The notes beneath the pieces were generated by a model. The model did no database searches. It was given only the letters and a program-made list of their open reading frames with translations, and had not been told where the DNA came from. Both the position numbers and the translations under genes were made by a program. Below are positions 17,238-25,525 of a stretch of DNA of 64,000 bases, piece after piece. This stretch comes from Pseudomonas umsongensis (lineage in GTDB: Bacteria > Pseudomonadota > Gammaproteobacteria > Pseudomonadales > Pseudomonadaceae), in NCBI RefSeq assembly GCF_002236105.1, contig NZ_NIWU01000004.1, forward strand, positions 186,001 through 250,000, written 5' to 3'. Each line of letters opens with the position of its first letter. The stretch's first letter is position 1.

Positions 17238-18978
17238 AGGTGTCCGCGCCCTCTTTGACCACCAGGATGTCTTCCATGATCAGATACTGTAGATCCGAAC
17301 CGAAGAACATGTTCAAGGCGTCCGTCGGCGAGCAGATCATCGGTTCGCCACGACGGTTGAGCGAGGTGTTCAGCGACACGCCGTTACCCGTCAGGTTTTC
17401 CAGTGCCTTCATCATGTCGTAGTAGCGTGGGTTGTATTCACGCTTGAGCACCTGGGCCCGGGACGTGCCGTCTTCGTGAACGACTTCCGGCACGCGGGTT
17501 TTCCATTCTTCAGCCACTTCGAAAGTGAAGGTCATGAACGGCGCCGGGTGATCGATCTTGATCATCTGCGGTGCGACGGTGTCGAGCATCGACGGGCAGA
17601 AAGGCCTCCAGCGCTCGCGGAACTTGATCTGGTGGTTGATGCGGTCGGCCACGCCGGCCACGCTCGGGCAACCGATGATCGAACGACCGCCCAGTGCACG
17701 CGGACCGAACTCCATGCGGCCCTGGAACCAGGCCACCGGGTTGCCGTCGACCATGATCTTGGCGATCTGCTCGGGCATGTTGTCGAGCTTGCGCCACGTT
17801 GGTTTGTTCTCGTGACGAGCACAGGCCGCGATCACGTCTTCGTTGCTGTACGACGGACCGAGGTAAACGTGTTCCATCTTCTCGACAGGTACGCCACGGG
17901 CATGGGACACATACGCTGCCGCGCCCACCGCAGTACCGGCGTCGCCGGACGCCGGCTGCACGAACAGCTCCTTGACGTCGTCGCGAGCGATGATTTTCTG
18001 GTTGAGCTTGACGTTCAGCGCACAACCACCGGCGTAGGCCAGCTTGCCGGTTTCCTTGAGCACGTCGCCCAGGTAATGGTCGATCATCTGCAAGGCAATT
18101 TTTTCAAACAGCGCTTGAATGCTGGCGGCGTAGTGAATGTAAGGCTCGTCGGCGATGTCGCCTTCGCGCTTTGGACCCAGCCACTCGATCAGCTTCGGCG
18201 AGAAGTAGTAACCCTTGCCCTTTTCTTTGTAACGACGCAGCCCGATAACGTTGGCGTAGTCGGTGTTGATGACCAGCTCACCGTTTTCGAACGAAGCCAG
18301 GCGCGAGAAATCATATTTGCTGGCGTCGCCGTACGGCGCCATGCCCATGACCTTGAACTCACCGTCAAGCATGTCGAAACCGAGGAACTCGGTGATCGCG
18401 CCATACAGGCCGCCGAGAGAGTCCGGATCGAAAAATTCCTTGATCTTGTGGATCTTGCCGTTTTCGCCATATCCGAAGAAGGTCGTGGCGTACTCGCCCT
18501 TGCCGTCGATGCCCAGGATCGCGGTTTTCTCTTTGAAACCGGAACAGTGATAGGCGCTGGAGGCGTGGGCCAGGTGGTGTTCAACCGGCTCGATCTTGAT
18601 CTTCTTCGGATCAAAACCCAGTTGCTCCAGGCACCAGACGATCTTGTTGCGATAGCGCTTGTAGCGACGGTTACCCATCAGGATCGCGTCGAGTGCGCGG
18701 TCCGGGGCGTACCAGTATCGCTTGGCGTACTGCCACCGCGCCTTGCCGAACAGGCTGATCGGTGCGAACGGAATCGCTACCACGTCAACGTCGGAAGGCT
18801 TGATGCCGGCCTGTTCCAGGCAGAACTTCGCCGACTCGTAGGGCATGCGGTTCTTTGCATGTTTATCGCGTACGAAGCGCTCTTCTTCCGCCGCCGCGAC
18901 CAGCTTGCCGTCGATGTACAGGGCTGCGGAAGGATCATGGCTAAGGGCGCCGGACAGGCCAAGAATCGTCAATGCCAC
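17221..18978 (-). CDS. wapO: carbamoyltransferase (NodU/CmcH family), LPS inner-core heptose carbamoylation
   Basis: A 585-residue NodU/CmcH-type O-carbamoyltransferase. The N-terminal Kae1-like domain begins LTILGLSGALSHDPSAAL and has the metal site HHLAHASSAYHCSGF near residue 137 and YAGGCALNVKLNQ near 315. The C-terminal YrdC-like lobe contains MEFGPRALGGRSI near 425 and SLNRRGEPMICSP. Pseudomonas cores carry a 7-O-carbamoyl group on heptose II, and WapO is the enzyme proposed for it. It uses carbamoyl phosphate and ATP. The chosen start is GTG at 18976-18978 with AGAGG upstream; length equals that of the PAO1 homologue PA5005. A leader of about 90 bases with a TATAAT box precedes it. Confidence 0.92.
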   Translation of the reverse strand: MALTILGLSGALSHDPSAALYIDGKLVAAAEEERFVRDKHAKNRMPYESAKFCLEQAGIKPSDVDVVAIPFAPISLFGKARWQYAKRYWYAPDRALDAILMGNRRYKRYRNKIVWCLEQLGFDPKKIKIEPVEHHLAHASSAYHCSGFKEKTAILGIDGKGEYATTFFGYGENGKIHKIKEFFDPDSLGGLYGAITEFLGFDMLDGEFKVMGMAPYGDASKYDFSRLASFENGELVINTDYANVIGLRRYKEKGKGYYFSPKLIEWLGPKREGDIADEPYIHYAASIQALFEKIALQMIDHYLGDVLKETGKLAYAGGCALNVKLNQKIIARDDVKELFVQPASGDAGTAVGAAAYVSHARGVPVEKMEHVYLGPSYSNEDVIAACARHENKPTWRKLDNMPEQIAKIMVDGNPVAWFQGRMEFGPRALGGRSIIGCPSVAGVADRINHQIKFRERWRPFCPSMLDTVAPQMIKIDHPAPFMTFTFEVAEEWKTRVPEVVHEDGTSRAQVLKREYNPRYYDMMKALENLTGNGVSLNTSLNRRGEPMICSPTDALNMFFGSDLQYLIMEDILVVKEGADTYDTLG

Positions 18979-19007
18979 AGGGGTCTAGCCTCTTTAGTCT
19001 GCGTGCA

Positions 19008-19076
19008 GGCGCAATGCGCCTCAAAAATTAATGTGCCCTCGCAACGGGCGAGAGACAGCTAAAGGGCGGGATTATA
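19008..19076 (-). promoter_or_regulatory. candidate promoter and structured leader of wapO
   Basis: On the minus strand TATAAT (19071-19076) is a perfect -10 box; the -35 is weak. The leader that would follow contains two short hairpins: CTCGC/GCGAG (about 19038-19053) and the palindrome GGCGCAATGCGCC (19008-19020). The presence of a promoter here fits the break in gene coupling before wapO. Confidence 0.45.
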
Positions 19077-19083
19077 GCTTAAA

Positions 19084-19113
19084 AGCAGCTTCAAGCCTCT
19101 AGCGGCAAGCTGC
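19084..19113 (-). terminator. probable terminator of the lipoprotein gene
   Basis: The arms GCAGCTT and AAGCTGC form a stem with an imperfect loop. On the minus strand the stem is followed by TTTT, 31 bases after the lipoprotein stop. It is immediately upstream of the wapO -10 box. Confidence 0.45.
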
Positions 19114-19143
19114 AAGCGAGAGCGGGGTTGACCGTGCCGTTGG

Positions 19144-19479
19144 TTATTCGGGTGCTGGCCGCCAGTAAATGCTGATATTGCCATCCGTGCCCTGCCGGTA
19201 AATCGTATACGGCAAGACAACGGTATCCAGCACGCCAGTCAATACCAGGTCCACCAAAACGAGCGGGACGTAGATACCCGTTGGATCGGGCGGCGCATTC
19301 AGCACACAAAAATCGTAGGCCAGGCCGCTGTACACCCGAGGAATGGACTGACAATAGGTTTTTTGCCGTCGAAGCCCGTGGGCCGCGTCGGCATCGTCCT
19401 GAAACACCGTTGCGACCGTCCCGCACCCTGTCAAAGCCAGTGAAATGAAACCTGATACAACTAGCGTCTTGATCGTCAA
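19144..19479 (-). CDS. YceK/YidQ-like outer-membrane lipoprotein
   Basis: A 111-residue small lipoprotein. The lipobox LALTGC places the lipidated Cys at residue 18, after a short hydrophobic signal. The conserved stretch IYRQGTDGNISIYWRP ends the protein, and VYSGLAYDFCVL and VDLVLTGVLDTVVLPYT match the YceK/YidQ (DUF1375) pattern. I choose the TTG start at 19477-19479: GGAGG lies seven bases upstream and this gives a normal signal peptide, whereas the upstream ATG at 19539 would add 20 polar residues. It stands between two groups of LPS core genes but has no known LPS role. Confidence 0.8.
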   Translation of the reverse strand: MTIKTLVVSGFISLALTGCGTVATVFQDDADAAHGLRRQKTYCQSIPRVYSGLAYDFCVLNAPPDPTGIYVPLVLVDLVLTGVLDTVVLPYTIYRQGTDGNISIYWRPAPE

Positions 19480-19600
19480 AGCTTGCCCTCCGTAAGCGTC
19501 AGGCAAACTAGCATCGCGGTCATTCAGGCCACAGTTCATGGCTTCTCAAAATCATGTAGGACCGTTCGCAGGAACTTGTCCGCTAATCTCTCGAAGGGGT

Positions 19601-21052
19601 TCAGGCAGCGCCAGAGACGTCCTTGGGTAGACGCTGATCGATGACCTGATAGAGCGCGCTATTCTCGGGCCAATTACGCATGAACCGCGCCCGATCCCGA
19701 GCATACGCCGGCGCGAAGCTGGCGAGCGAGCCATGCTGGCACATCGAATCCAGATCGATCAGCGCCCAACGATCCTGCTGCCAGAACAGATTGTGGCCCT
19801 TGAAGTCGCCGTGGCTGATGCGCTCGCGAATCAGTTCGGCGAACAGGTGATCCAGCGCCAGCAACTCGGTCTCAGGAGCATGGCCGCTATCGATGTACGG
19901 CGCGAATCGCTCGATGATGTCTGGCCCCGGCAGATGCTCGGTGATCAGATAGGCACGACCGCGCAACCCGAGAAAACGCTTTTCCTGCACCGCCAGCGGC
20001 TTGGGCGTGGCGATGCCGAGGAATGCCAGGCGATTGCCCTCGCGCCAGGAGTGCCAGGCACGGCTCGGGCGCCAGAAGCGCTTGAGCCAGTGGGCGAAAC
20101 CCTTGATGTTGTAGCGCTTGATCACCAGCGTACGTCCGTCCACCTCAACCTTGCCGACGCTCGCCGCGCCGCCGGTCTTGTACAGATGCCCCTGATCCAG
20201 CAAGGCATCAGCCTGGGCCAATACCGGTAGCATTGCCGCCTCTTCCTCGCGACGGATCGCCCGCAAGCCGAACGCACCGCGCTGGACGCTGAACAGCGTG
20301 CATTCGCGACCGGTCTTGATCAGGAAGTCCTTCAGGCGCCAGCTGCGAACCTTGTCGACCTGTTTTTGCAGCGCCTCCATGGGCAGGGCATGCTCGCCGT
20401 TGCTCAGCAGGTAGTACACCAGCAATTCTTCGGTGAACGGCTCCAGCGACTTGGGCAACTGGGCGAAAAACACCCCGAGGTTTTCCAGGACCTTCTGGCG
20501 CGAGAGTGGCTGGCCCGCCGTTTCGCTGCAGATCCCGGCGCCATCGATCAAATACAGTCGATTGCCCTGGCGCAACAGGTTGTCCAGGTGCAGGTCTTCT
20601 TGCCACAAACCTTTGCGATGCATCTGGCCGATCGCACCCAAGGCTTGCGCCAGCACGGCTGACTGCTCGTCGGCCAGCACCGGCAGGCCTTCCACCTGCT
20701 GCCAGGCATCGCCCAGGCTCTGGGCACCCTCAAGGAACTCAAACAGCAGCCAGCCACCCTCGCCGTCCTTCAGGCCATCAGCCAACAGGAGTGGCGTGGT
20801 CAGGCCTTGGGCGGAGAGCAATCGCACGCCGTCCAACTCGCGCTGGAAATTCCGTGCTGCCTTGTTGCCAACCAGCAACTTGGCCAGCACTGGCCGACCG
20901 CGCCAGACACCGGCACCGACATAACGCTGTCCAGGCAATACCCGCAACAGGGTCAGCAACTGCAACTGCGCCGGCCCGGCAGCATCGGCCAGTGAAAGAC
21001 TGATGGGCAGGCTCGGCTGACGGCCAGCGTTTTTCAGCTCGGACAAATGCAT
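19601..21052 (-). CDS. double WaaP/InaA-type LPS kinase
   Basis: A 483-residue cytoplasmic protein with two kinase-fold units. Unit 1 (residues about 25-230) has the Lys strand PVLAKLLVG, the catalytic loop QEDLHLDNLL and the metal site LIDGAGI. Unit 2 (about 260-475) has TLVIKRYNIKG, the catalytic loop SHGDFKGHNLFW and LIDLDSM. Both units keep Asp, Asn and the second Asp, so both could be active. It overlaps wapQ by one base and is the last gene of the waaF-waaP transcript. In PAO1 it corresponds to PA5006. A role in heptose phosphorylation or in assisting the neighbouring kinases is likely, but the target hydroxyl is unknown. Confidence 0.83.
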   Translation of the reverse strand: MHLSELKNAGRQPSLPISLSLADAAGPAQLQLLTLLRVLPGQRYVGAGVWRGRPVLAKLLVGNKAARNFQRELDGVRLLSAQGLTTPLLLADGLKDGEGGWLLFEFLEGAQSLGDAWQQVEGLPVLADEQSAVLAQALGAIGQMHRKGLWQEDLHLDNLLRQGNRLYLIDGAGICSETAGQPLSRQKVLENLGVFFAQLPKSLEPFTEELLVYYLLSNGEHALPMEALQKQVDKVRSWRLKDFLIKTGRECTLFSVQRGAFGLRAIRREEEAAMLPVLAQADALLDQGHLYKTGGAASVGKVEVDGRTLVIKRYNIKGFAHWLKRFWRPSRAWHSWREGNRLAFLGIATPKPLAVQEKRFLGLRGRAYLITEHLPGPDIIERFAPYIDSGHAPETELLALDHLFAELIRERISHGDFKGHNLFWQQDRWALIDLDSMCQHGSLASFAPAYARDRARFMRNWPENSALYQVIDQRLPKDVSGAA

Positions 21053-21804
21053 CAGCGCTTCTCCTTATGGCTACGTCGCGCGGTCAGGCGCGCCAGCCAG
21101 CTATCGATCAGCGTGCTGTCCTGAGATTGATCCAGATAGGCGGCCAGCAGAATGCGCAGCTGCGCCTCGCTCCATTCCGGCGCCCGACGTAACAGCGGCT
21201 CCAGGTCCTTGACCCGATCCCGCTGGCCGAACAGCAGTGGCCGAGTCTTTTCCAGATCGATCAGTTGCGCCTGATAGCCGTCACCGGTGGCGCACAGGAA
21301 AATATGCTTGGGGTAAAAACAGCCATGCACCTGACGCTTGCCGTGCAGGTGCCGCGCCAGTTTTCCGCAGGCTTGAAGTATCGCCACATGTTGCGCCTCG
21401 CCGAGGTCCGACCAGCGCTGCAGCAGCGAATCCAGGTCATCCCAGCCGTCCAGGGCGCGAGTGAGGAGAATCGCCCGGACTTCGCCGTCGACCTTGCGCT
21501 CACCGAAAAACGCCGCTTTCAGCGCTGGAATGCCGAGCTTTTCGTAGCGGCTGATGTTACGAAACTCCCTGGCAAAACTCGGCTCGCCAAAGGGCGCGTG
21601 CAAGGTATGCATCTGGTAGTTGCTCTGACGCTTGAGGTAGAAACCCTGACCCTCCAGATCCAGTCGAAACACGCTGCTCCAGCCTCCACGCAAGGTGTTG
21701 GGTTCGTCCACGGCATCGAGCTGCCGGGCCCAGAGCGCATCGAAAGTACCGAGGCCGTGGCGCTCAAGCAGCGCACGGTCTTCAGCGGCCAGGAAATCAG
21801 TCAT
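21052..21804 (-). CDS. wapQ: WaaP-fold LPS kinase-like protein WapQ, catalytic Asp replaced
   Basis: A 250-residue protein in the LPS kinase group. The N-lobe has QGFYLKRQSNYQ with the ATP-binding Lys and FAREFRNISRYEKLGIPAL with the helix C Glu. In the catalytic loop, QVHGCFYPKHIFL aligns with VNHRDCYICHFLL of WaaP, so Cys stands where WaaP has the catalytic Asp. The metal-binding LIDLEKTR is kept. It could be inactive or regulatory. The start overlaps wapP by four bases (ATGA) and the stop overlaps the double kinase by one. The name follows gene order in PAO1 (waaP, wapP, wapQ). Confidence 0.82.
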   Translation of the reverse strand: MTDFLAAEDRALLERHGLGTFDALWARQLDAVDEPNTLRGGWSSVFRLDLEGQGFYLKRQSNYQMHTLHAPFGEPSFAREFRNISRYEKLGIPALKAAFFGERKVDGEVRAILLTRALDGWDDLDSLLQRWSDLGEAQHVAILQACGKLARHLHGKRQVHGCFYPKHIFLCATGDGYQAQLIDLEKTRPLLFGQRDRVKDLEPLLRRAPEWSEAQLRILLAAYLDQSQDSTLIDSWLARLTARRSHKEKR

Positions 21805-22535
21805 TCGCGTCCCTCGAAAAATCTCACCACATGCCGGATGCGCTTTTTATCGGCGGCATTGAGCCGGCTGCACTGGCGGTATTGCAGGTAAAAACGCAGG
21901 CGCTGGGTAGCCGACAGTTGATACTTGGCGACCTTGTCCAGGCAGGCCAAGTCCTTGGTGATTCGGTATTTGAGCCAGAAACCGCTCCAGAAATCACCGT
22001 TGGGGCAGTCGATCAGGAACAGGCGGGCCTGATCGTCGACCAGCAGGTTGCGCCACTTCAAATCGTTATGGGTAAAGTGATGTTCGTGCATTGTGCGGGT
22101 GTAGCTGGCCAGTTGTCGGCTGATGCTGTCGACCCAGGCGCGGTCCGCCAGTTTCGCATCGTGCCGCTCGGCCAGTGCCGACAGGTCTTCTGTATGTGGC
22201 AGTTCGCGAGTGATCATCGCCCCACGATCGTACGCCGCACCGCGTCGCTCCAGGCCCCAGGCCACTACCTCGGCGGTGGGGATGCCCCACTTGGCGAAAC
22301 GCTTGAGGTTCTGCCACTCCATTTTCACCCGTGGCTTACCCAGGTAGCGCCGCAAGCCCTTGCCCGCCCCCACGTAGCGTTTGACGTAATAGTTGACGCC
22401 ATTGCGCTGGACGCGAATGACCTCCGACAACGGATCGCGGGTCAGGCGCTCACCTTGCAGCGCAAACACGGCATCAAGGCTGCCGAAGTCTTCTGCCAGA
22501 TCGTTGTAAGCAGGCTCAAGCCTCCAGCCCGCCAT
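21801..22535 (-). CDS. wapP: LPS core heptose kinase WapP
   Basis: A 244-residue member of the WaaP/RIO-like kinase group. NYYVKRYVGAG has the ATP-binding Lys near residue 52. The catalytic loop FTHNDLKWRNLLV near residue 155 has the full HxD...N set, and LFLIDCPNG is the metal site. WaaP, WapP and WapQ are thought to phosphorylate inner-core heptoses in Pseudomonas; phosphates on heptose are unusually important for viability in this genus. The start overlaps the waaP stop by one base, so it is translationally coupled with it. Confidence 0.86.
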   Translation of the reverse strand: MAGWRLEPAYNDLAEDFGSLDAVFALQGERLTRDPLSEVIRVQRNGVNYYVKRYVGAGKGLRRYLGKPRVKMEWQNLKRFAKWGIPTAEVVAWGLERRGAAYDRGAMITRELPHTEDLSALAERHDAKLADRAWVDSISRQLASYTRTMHEHHFTHNDLKWRNLLVDDQARLFLIDCPNGDFWSGFWLKYRITKDLACLDKVAKYQLSATQRLRFYLQYRQCSRLNAADKKRIRHVVRFFEGRE

Positions 22536-23341
22536 CAGAGCGCGTCCCCGTATCGCTGTTTACGCTCGTAAAGCTTGTTGGCCTTGCCTTCGAGCCAGCT
22601 CAGCAGCCCGGCTTCTTCGCTCAAGACCTGGCGCAGCGGCTGCTGGAAATAGCCCTTGAGAAAACGCAGCTTGTCGCGTCGGGTCAGGCCGATATCCAGA
22701 GCGGAAAAATACAGCGCCGCCAGATCCTTGTTACGCCAGCGCGCGGTGATCGTCGGACGGGTCTGGGCGCGGTGCAGGTCGATCACCGAGAGTTTGAAAT
22801 CGTCCGCGGTCACCGGCTTGTCGGTGTGCAACAGGAAGTGGCAGATGTAACAGTCACGGTGGTTTACCCCGGCACGGTGCATCATGCCGGTCATGCGCGC
22901 CACTTCGGCAATCAGCGCACGCTTGAGTTTTGGCTCGGGCGGCTGCTTGATCCAGTTGATGCTGTAATCTTCGAGACTGACAGTCGGCGCCAGCTCTTCG
23001 GTGACGATGAACGAATGCTGGTCCGCCGGGTTGCTGCCCTTCTCGCCATAAGCGACGGCGGTCATGGTCGGCACGCCGACTTCCTGCAGGCGTTGGATGG
23101 CCTTCCATTCCTGGCCAGCCCCCAGCACCGGCAACTTGGCAGTGAGCAGGTTCTTGAAGATTTCGCCCCAGCCGATGCCACGGTGGATTTTCACGAAAAA
23201 CCCGTTGCCGTTCACTTCGGTACGCAGCGTGCGGCGAGCCTCAAGCTCCCGGTATACCTCGCCCTGCAAGCCCTCGACTTCGGCGAACGGATCGCGTCCG
23301 GCCCAGAGGCTCTTGAACGGTTCAGCCAGCATCAACTTCAT
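22535..23341 (-). CDS. waaP: LPS core heptose(I) kinase
   Basis: A 268-residue WaaP/RfaP kinase that phosphorylates heptose I of the inner core, a step reported as essential in P. aeruginosa. GNGFFVKIHRGIGWGEIFKN gives the N-lobe Lys and family signature (about residues 45-64). The catalytic loop GVNHRDCYICHFLLH lies near 158 with the general-base Asp, and LSVIDLHRAQ near 185 is the metal site. Length equals that of the PAO1 protein. It begins one base before the waaG stop and is followed directly by wapP, in the order waaC, waaG, waaP, wapP, wapQ. Confidence 0.95.
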   Translation of the reverse strand: MKLMLAEPFKSLWAGRDPFAEVEGLQGEVYRELEARRTLRTEVNGNGFFVKIHRGIGWGEIFKNLLTAKLPVLGAGQEWKAIQRLQEVGVPTMTAVAYGEKGSNPADQHSFIVTEELAPTVSLEDYSINWIKQPPEPKLKRALIAEVARMTGMMHRAGVNHRDCYICHFLLHTDKPVTADDFKLSVIDLHRAQTRPTITARWRNKDLAALYFSALDIGLTRRDKLRFLKGYFQQPLRQVLSEEAGLLSWLEGKANKLYERKQRYGDAL

Positions 23342-24463
23342 TTAAGCGTGCTCCGCCAGAATCACATCGGCCGCGTGCTGCGGCATGCTGTAGAGGTCGG
23401 CCGTCTCGGCGAAGGCCAAACCGTTGCGGCTCCAGGCCGCCCTTGCTTGAGCGTCGTTCAGCATACCGGTCAGGTACTGGGTCAGCTGGGCTTGATCGAA
23501 CGGCTCGTCCAGCACCAGGCCAGCGTCGGCCTCGGCGATGTAATGGGCGTACCCGCATACCGCACTGACCAGCACCGGCAACCCAGCCACCAGCGCTTCG
23601 AGCAGCACGGTGCCGGTGTTTTCGTTGTAGGCCGGGTGGATCAACAGATCGGCGCCCAACAGGAAACGCGGTATATCGCTGCGACCCTTGAGGAACGTCA
23701 CGTTGTCGCCGAGCCCCAGCGTGGCGCTCTGCATCTGGAATATCTTGGGGTCGTCCTGGCCAATTACAAACAGCCGGGTGCGCTTCTTCAGATCAGCGGG
23801 CAACCCGGCCAGGGCCTTGAGACTGCGATCCACGCCCTTGGTCTTGAACCCGGAGCCGATCTGGACCAGCAGCAAGTCATCGTCCTTTAGATTGAATTCA
23901 GCGCGGAACCCGGCGCGAATTTCGTCCGCATCCGCCGGCCGGCGACGATCCTGGGCAATACCCGGCGGCAGCAGGTGGAAGCGCTCCAGTGGCGTGCCGT
24001 AATGCTTGATGAATAGCGGTTGCTGGACCTCGGAAATCATCAACACTTCAGTCTTGGCGTCCTTGGCGAACACCGCGCGCTCGTACTCGGCGAAATGGCG
24101 GTAGCGGCCCCAGCGCCGATACAGCGAATTGCGCAGGTTTTGCGCCTTGTCTTCGAAACAGCCGTCAGCGGCGTAGTAGACGTCCAAACCCGGCATCTTG
24201 TTGAAGCCGATCAAACGGTCCACCGGACGCTTGGCCAGGTCCGCTTCCATCCATTCGCTGAGCTTTTCGTTGCGCCGATGGTTGAAGAATGCCTTGACCG
24301 GCGCCACGAGTACCTCGAAACCCGGTGGCACCTCGCCTTCCCAGATCAGCGTGTAGACGCGAATCTGGTGCCCGCGCTTCTGGCACTCCAGGGCGATGCG
24401 CATGAAATCTCGCTGCAGGCCACCAAAGGGAAAGTACTTGTACAGGACAAATGCCAATTGCAT
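23342..24463 (-). CDS. waaG: LPS core glycosyltransferase I
   Basis: A 373-residue GT-B, family 4 enzyme that adds the first outer-core hexose or hexosamine. The start MQLAFVLYKYFPFGGLQRD is characteristic of WaaG (RfaG). The donor domain shows LLLVQIGSGFKTKGVDRSL, LFVIGQDD, VTFLKGRSDIPRFLLGADLLIHPA and NENTGTVLLEALVAGLPVL with the EX7E motif. The first codon overlaps the waaC stop by one base and the stop abuts waaP. It acts at the cytoplasmic face of the inner membrane and has no signal peptide. Confidence 0.95.
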   Translation of the reverse strand: MQLAFVLYKYFPFGGLQRDFMRIALECQKRGHQIRVYTLIWEGEVPPGFEVLVAPVKAFFNHRRNEKLSEWMEADLAKRPVDRLIGFNKMPGLDVYYAADGCFEDKAQNLRNSLYRRWGRYRHFAEYERAVFAKDAKTEVLMISEVQQPLFIKHYGTPLERFHLLPPGIAQDRRRPADADEIRAGFRAEFNLKDDDLLLVQIGSGFKTKGVDRSLKALAGLPADLKKRTRLFVIGQDDPKIFQMQSATLGLGDNVTFLKGRSDIPRFLLGADLLIHPAYNENTGTVLLEALVAGLPVLVSAVCGYAHYIAEADAGLVLDEPFDQAQLTQYLTGMLNDAQARAAWSRNGLAFAETADLYSMPQHAADVILAEHA

Positions 24464-25524
24464 CAGCGCAGCTCCTCAGCCAGTAACAACGTGCTCAGTC
24501 GGCTCGCGACACGCTCGGGATTCAGACGCGTGAAGCACAATGGCCACTCGCGTTTCAGGTCAAACCGATTGGCATCTTCGGCCGTCGGTTGATAAGTGCA
24601 TTTTTTTTGCAAACACGGTGCGCAGGGGAAGTCGCTGGCCATGTGAATCTGCGACTTGCCGTAGGCCCCGGTCAGGCCCGGATTGGTCGGGCCGAACAGC
24701 GACAGCGTTGGCACCTCAAGGGCTGCGGCCAGATGACCGAGGCCAGTGTCCACCGCCACGCAGGCTTGCGCGCCGGCCAGCACCTTGCCGACCCCGGCCA
24801 GATTCAGCTTGGGCAAAACCTCGGCGTGCTTGAAGCCGGCAGCGATACGCTCGGCACGGGCCTTTTCCGCGCCGTTGCCCCAGGGAAGTTTCACGCCCAC
24901 GCCAAGGTAACCGACCCGTTCGGTCAGCTCGCGCCAGTAGGCTTCGGGCCAGTGCTTGGTGTCCCAGGTGGTGCCATGCAGGAACACCACATAGGGGTTC
25001 TTGCGCGGCAATTCCACCAGGCGCTCGACACTCAGGCCGTAGTCACCCAGCCCCTTGGGCAAGTCATAACCCAGGGCGATGGCGAACAACTGACGCACCC
25101 GCTCTACCGCATGCTGACCGCGGGCAACCGCCAGCCGCCGGTTATAGAAACGCGCGGCGACGGGTTCACGCGCCGAACCTTTATCGAGGCCGGCCACCGG
25201 GGCTTTCACATACCGGGTCAGCAGAGCGCTTTTGAGCAGGCCCTGGGCATCGATGACCAGATCGTATTTCGTGGCGCGAAGGCTCTGCTTGAAGCGCTTC
25301 CATTCGCCACTCTTGATGGTCTGCCAGAGGTTCTTGCGCCAGCGACGGATCGCCACCGGAATCACCTTGCCCACCGCCGGGTGCCAGGTCGGAATTTCGG
25401 CGAAGCCTTCTTCCACCACCCAGTCAAAGGTGATGCCGGGGATGGCCCGCGAGGCGTCGGTCAGCGCCGGCAGCGCATGAATCACGTCGCCCAGCGATGA
25501 AGTCTTGATCAGCAATACCCGCAA
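24463..25524 (-). CDS. waaC: LPS heptosyltransferase I
   Basis: A 353-residue GT9 enzyme that adds the first heptose onto Kdo, using the ADP-heptose made by HldE. MRVLLIKTSSLGDVIHALPAL is the family start, FLHGTTWDTKHWPEAYW near 180 and VAVDTGLGHLAAALEVPTLSLFGPTNP near 260 are conserved donor-site stretches. A Cys-rich segment (CAPCLQKKC) lies near residue 302, and a similar one occurs in WaaF. It begins one base before the waaF stop region and is followed by waaG with a one-base overlap. Confidence 0.95.
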   Translation of the reverse strand: MRVLLIKTSSLGDVIHALPALTDASRAIPGITFDWVVEEGFAEIPTWHPAVGKVIPVAIRRWRKNLWQTIKSGEWKRFKQSLRATKYDLVIDAQGLLKSALLTRYVKAPVAGLDKGSAREPVAARFYNRRLAVARGQHAVERVRQLFAIALGYDLPKGLGDYGLSVERLVELPRKNPYVVFLHGTTWDTKHWPEAYWRELTERVGYLGVGVKLPWGNGAEKARAERIAAGFKHAEVLPKLNLAGVGKVLAGAQACVAVDTGLGHLAAALEVPTLSLFGPTNPGLTGAYGKSQIHMASDFPCAPCLQKKCTYQPTAEDANRFDLKREWPLCFTRLNPERVASRLSTLLLAEELR

Positions 25525-25525
25525 A

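Noticed and set aside
17476..19062. 528-codon plus-strand frame opposite wapO
   Set aside because: Antisense shadow of the carbamoyltransferase; no recognisable domain and no ribosome site.
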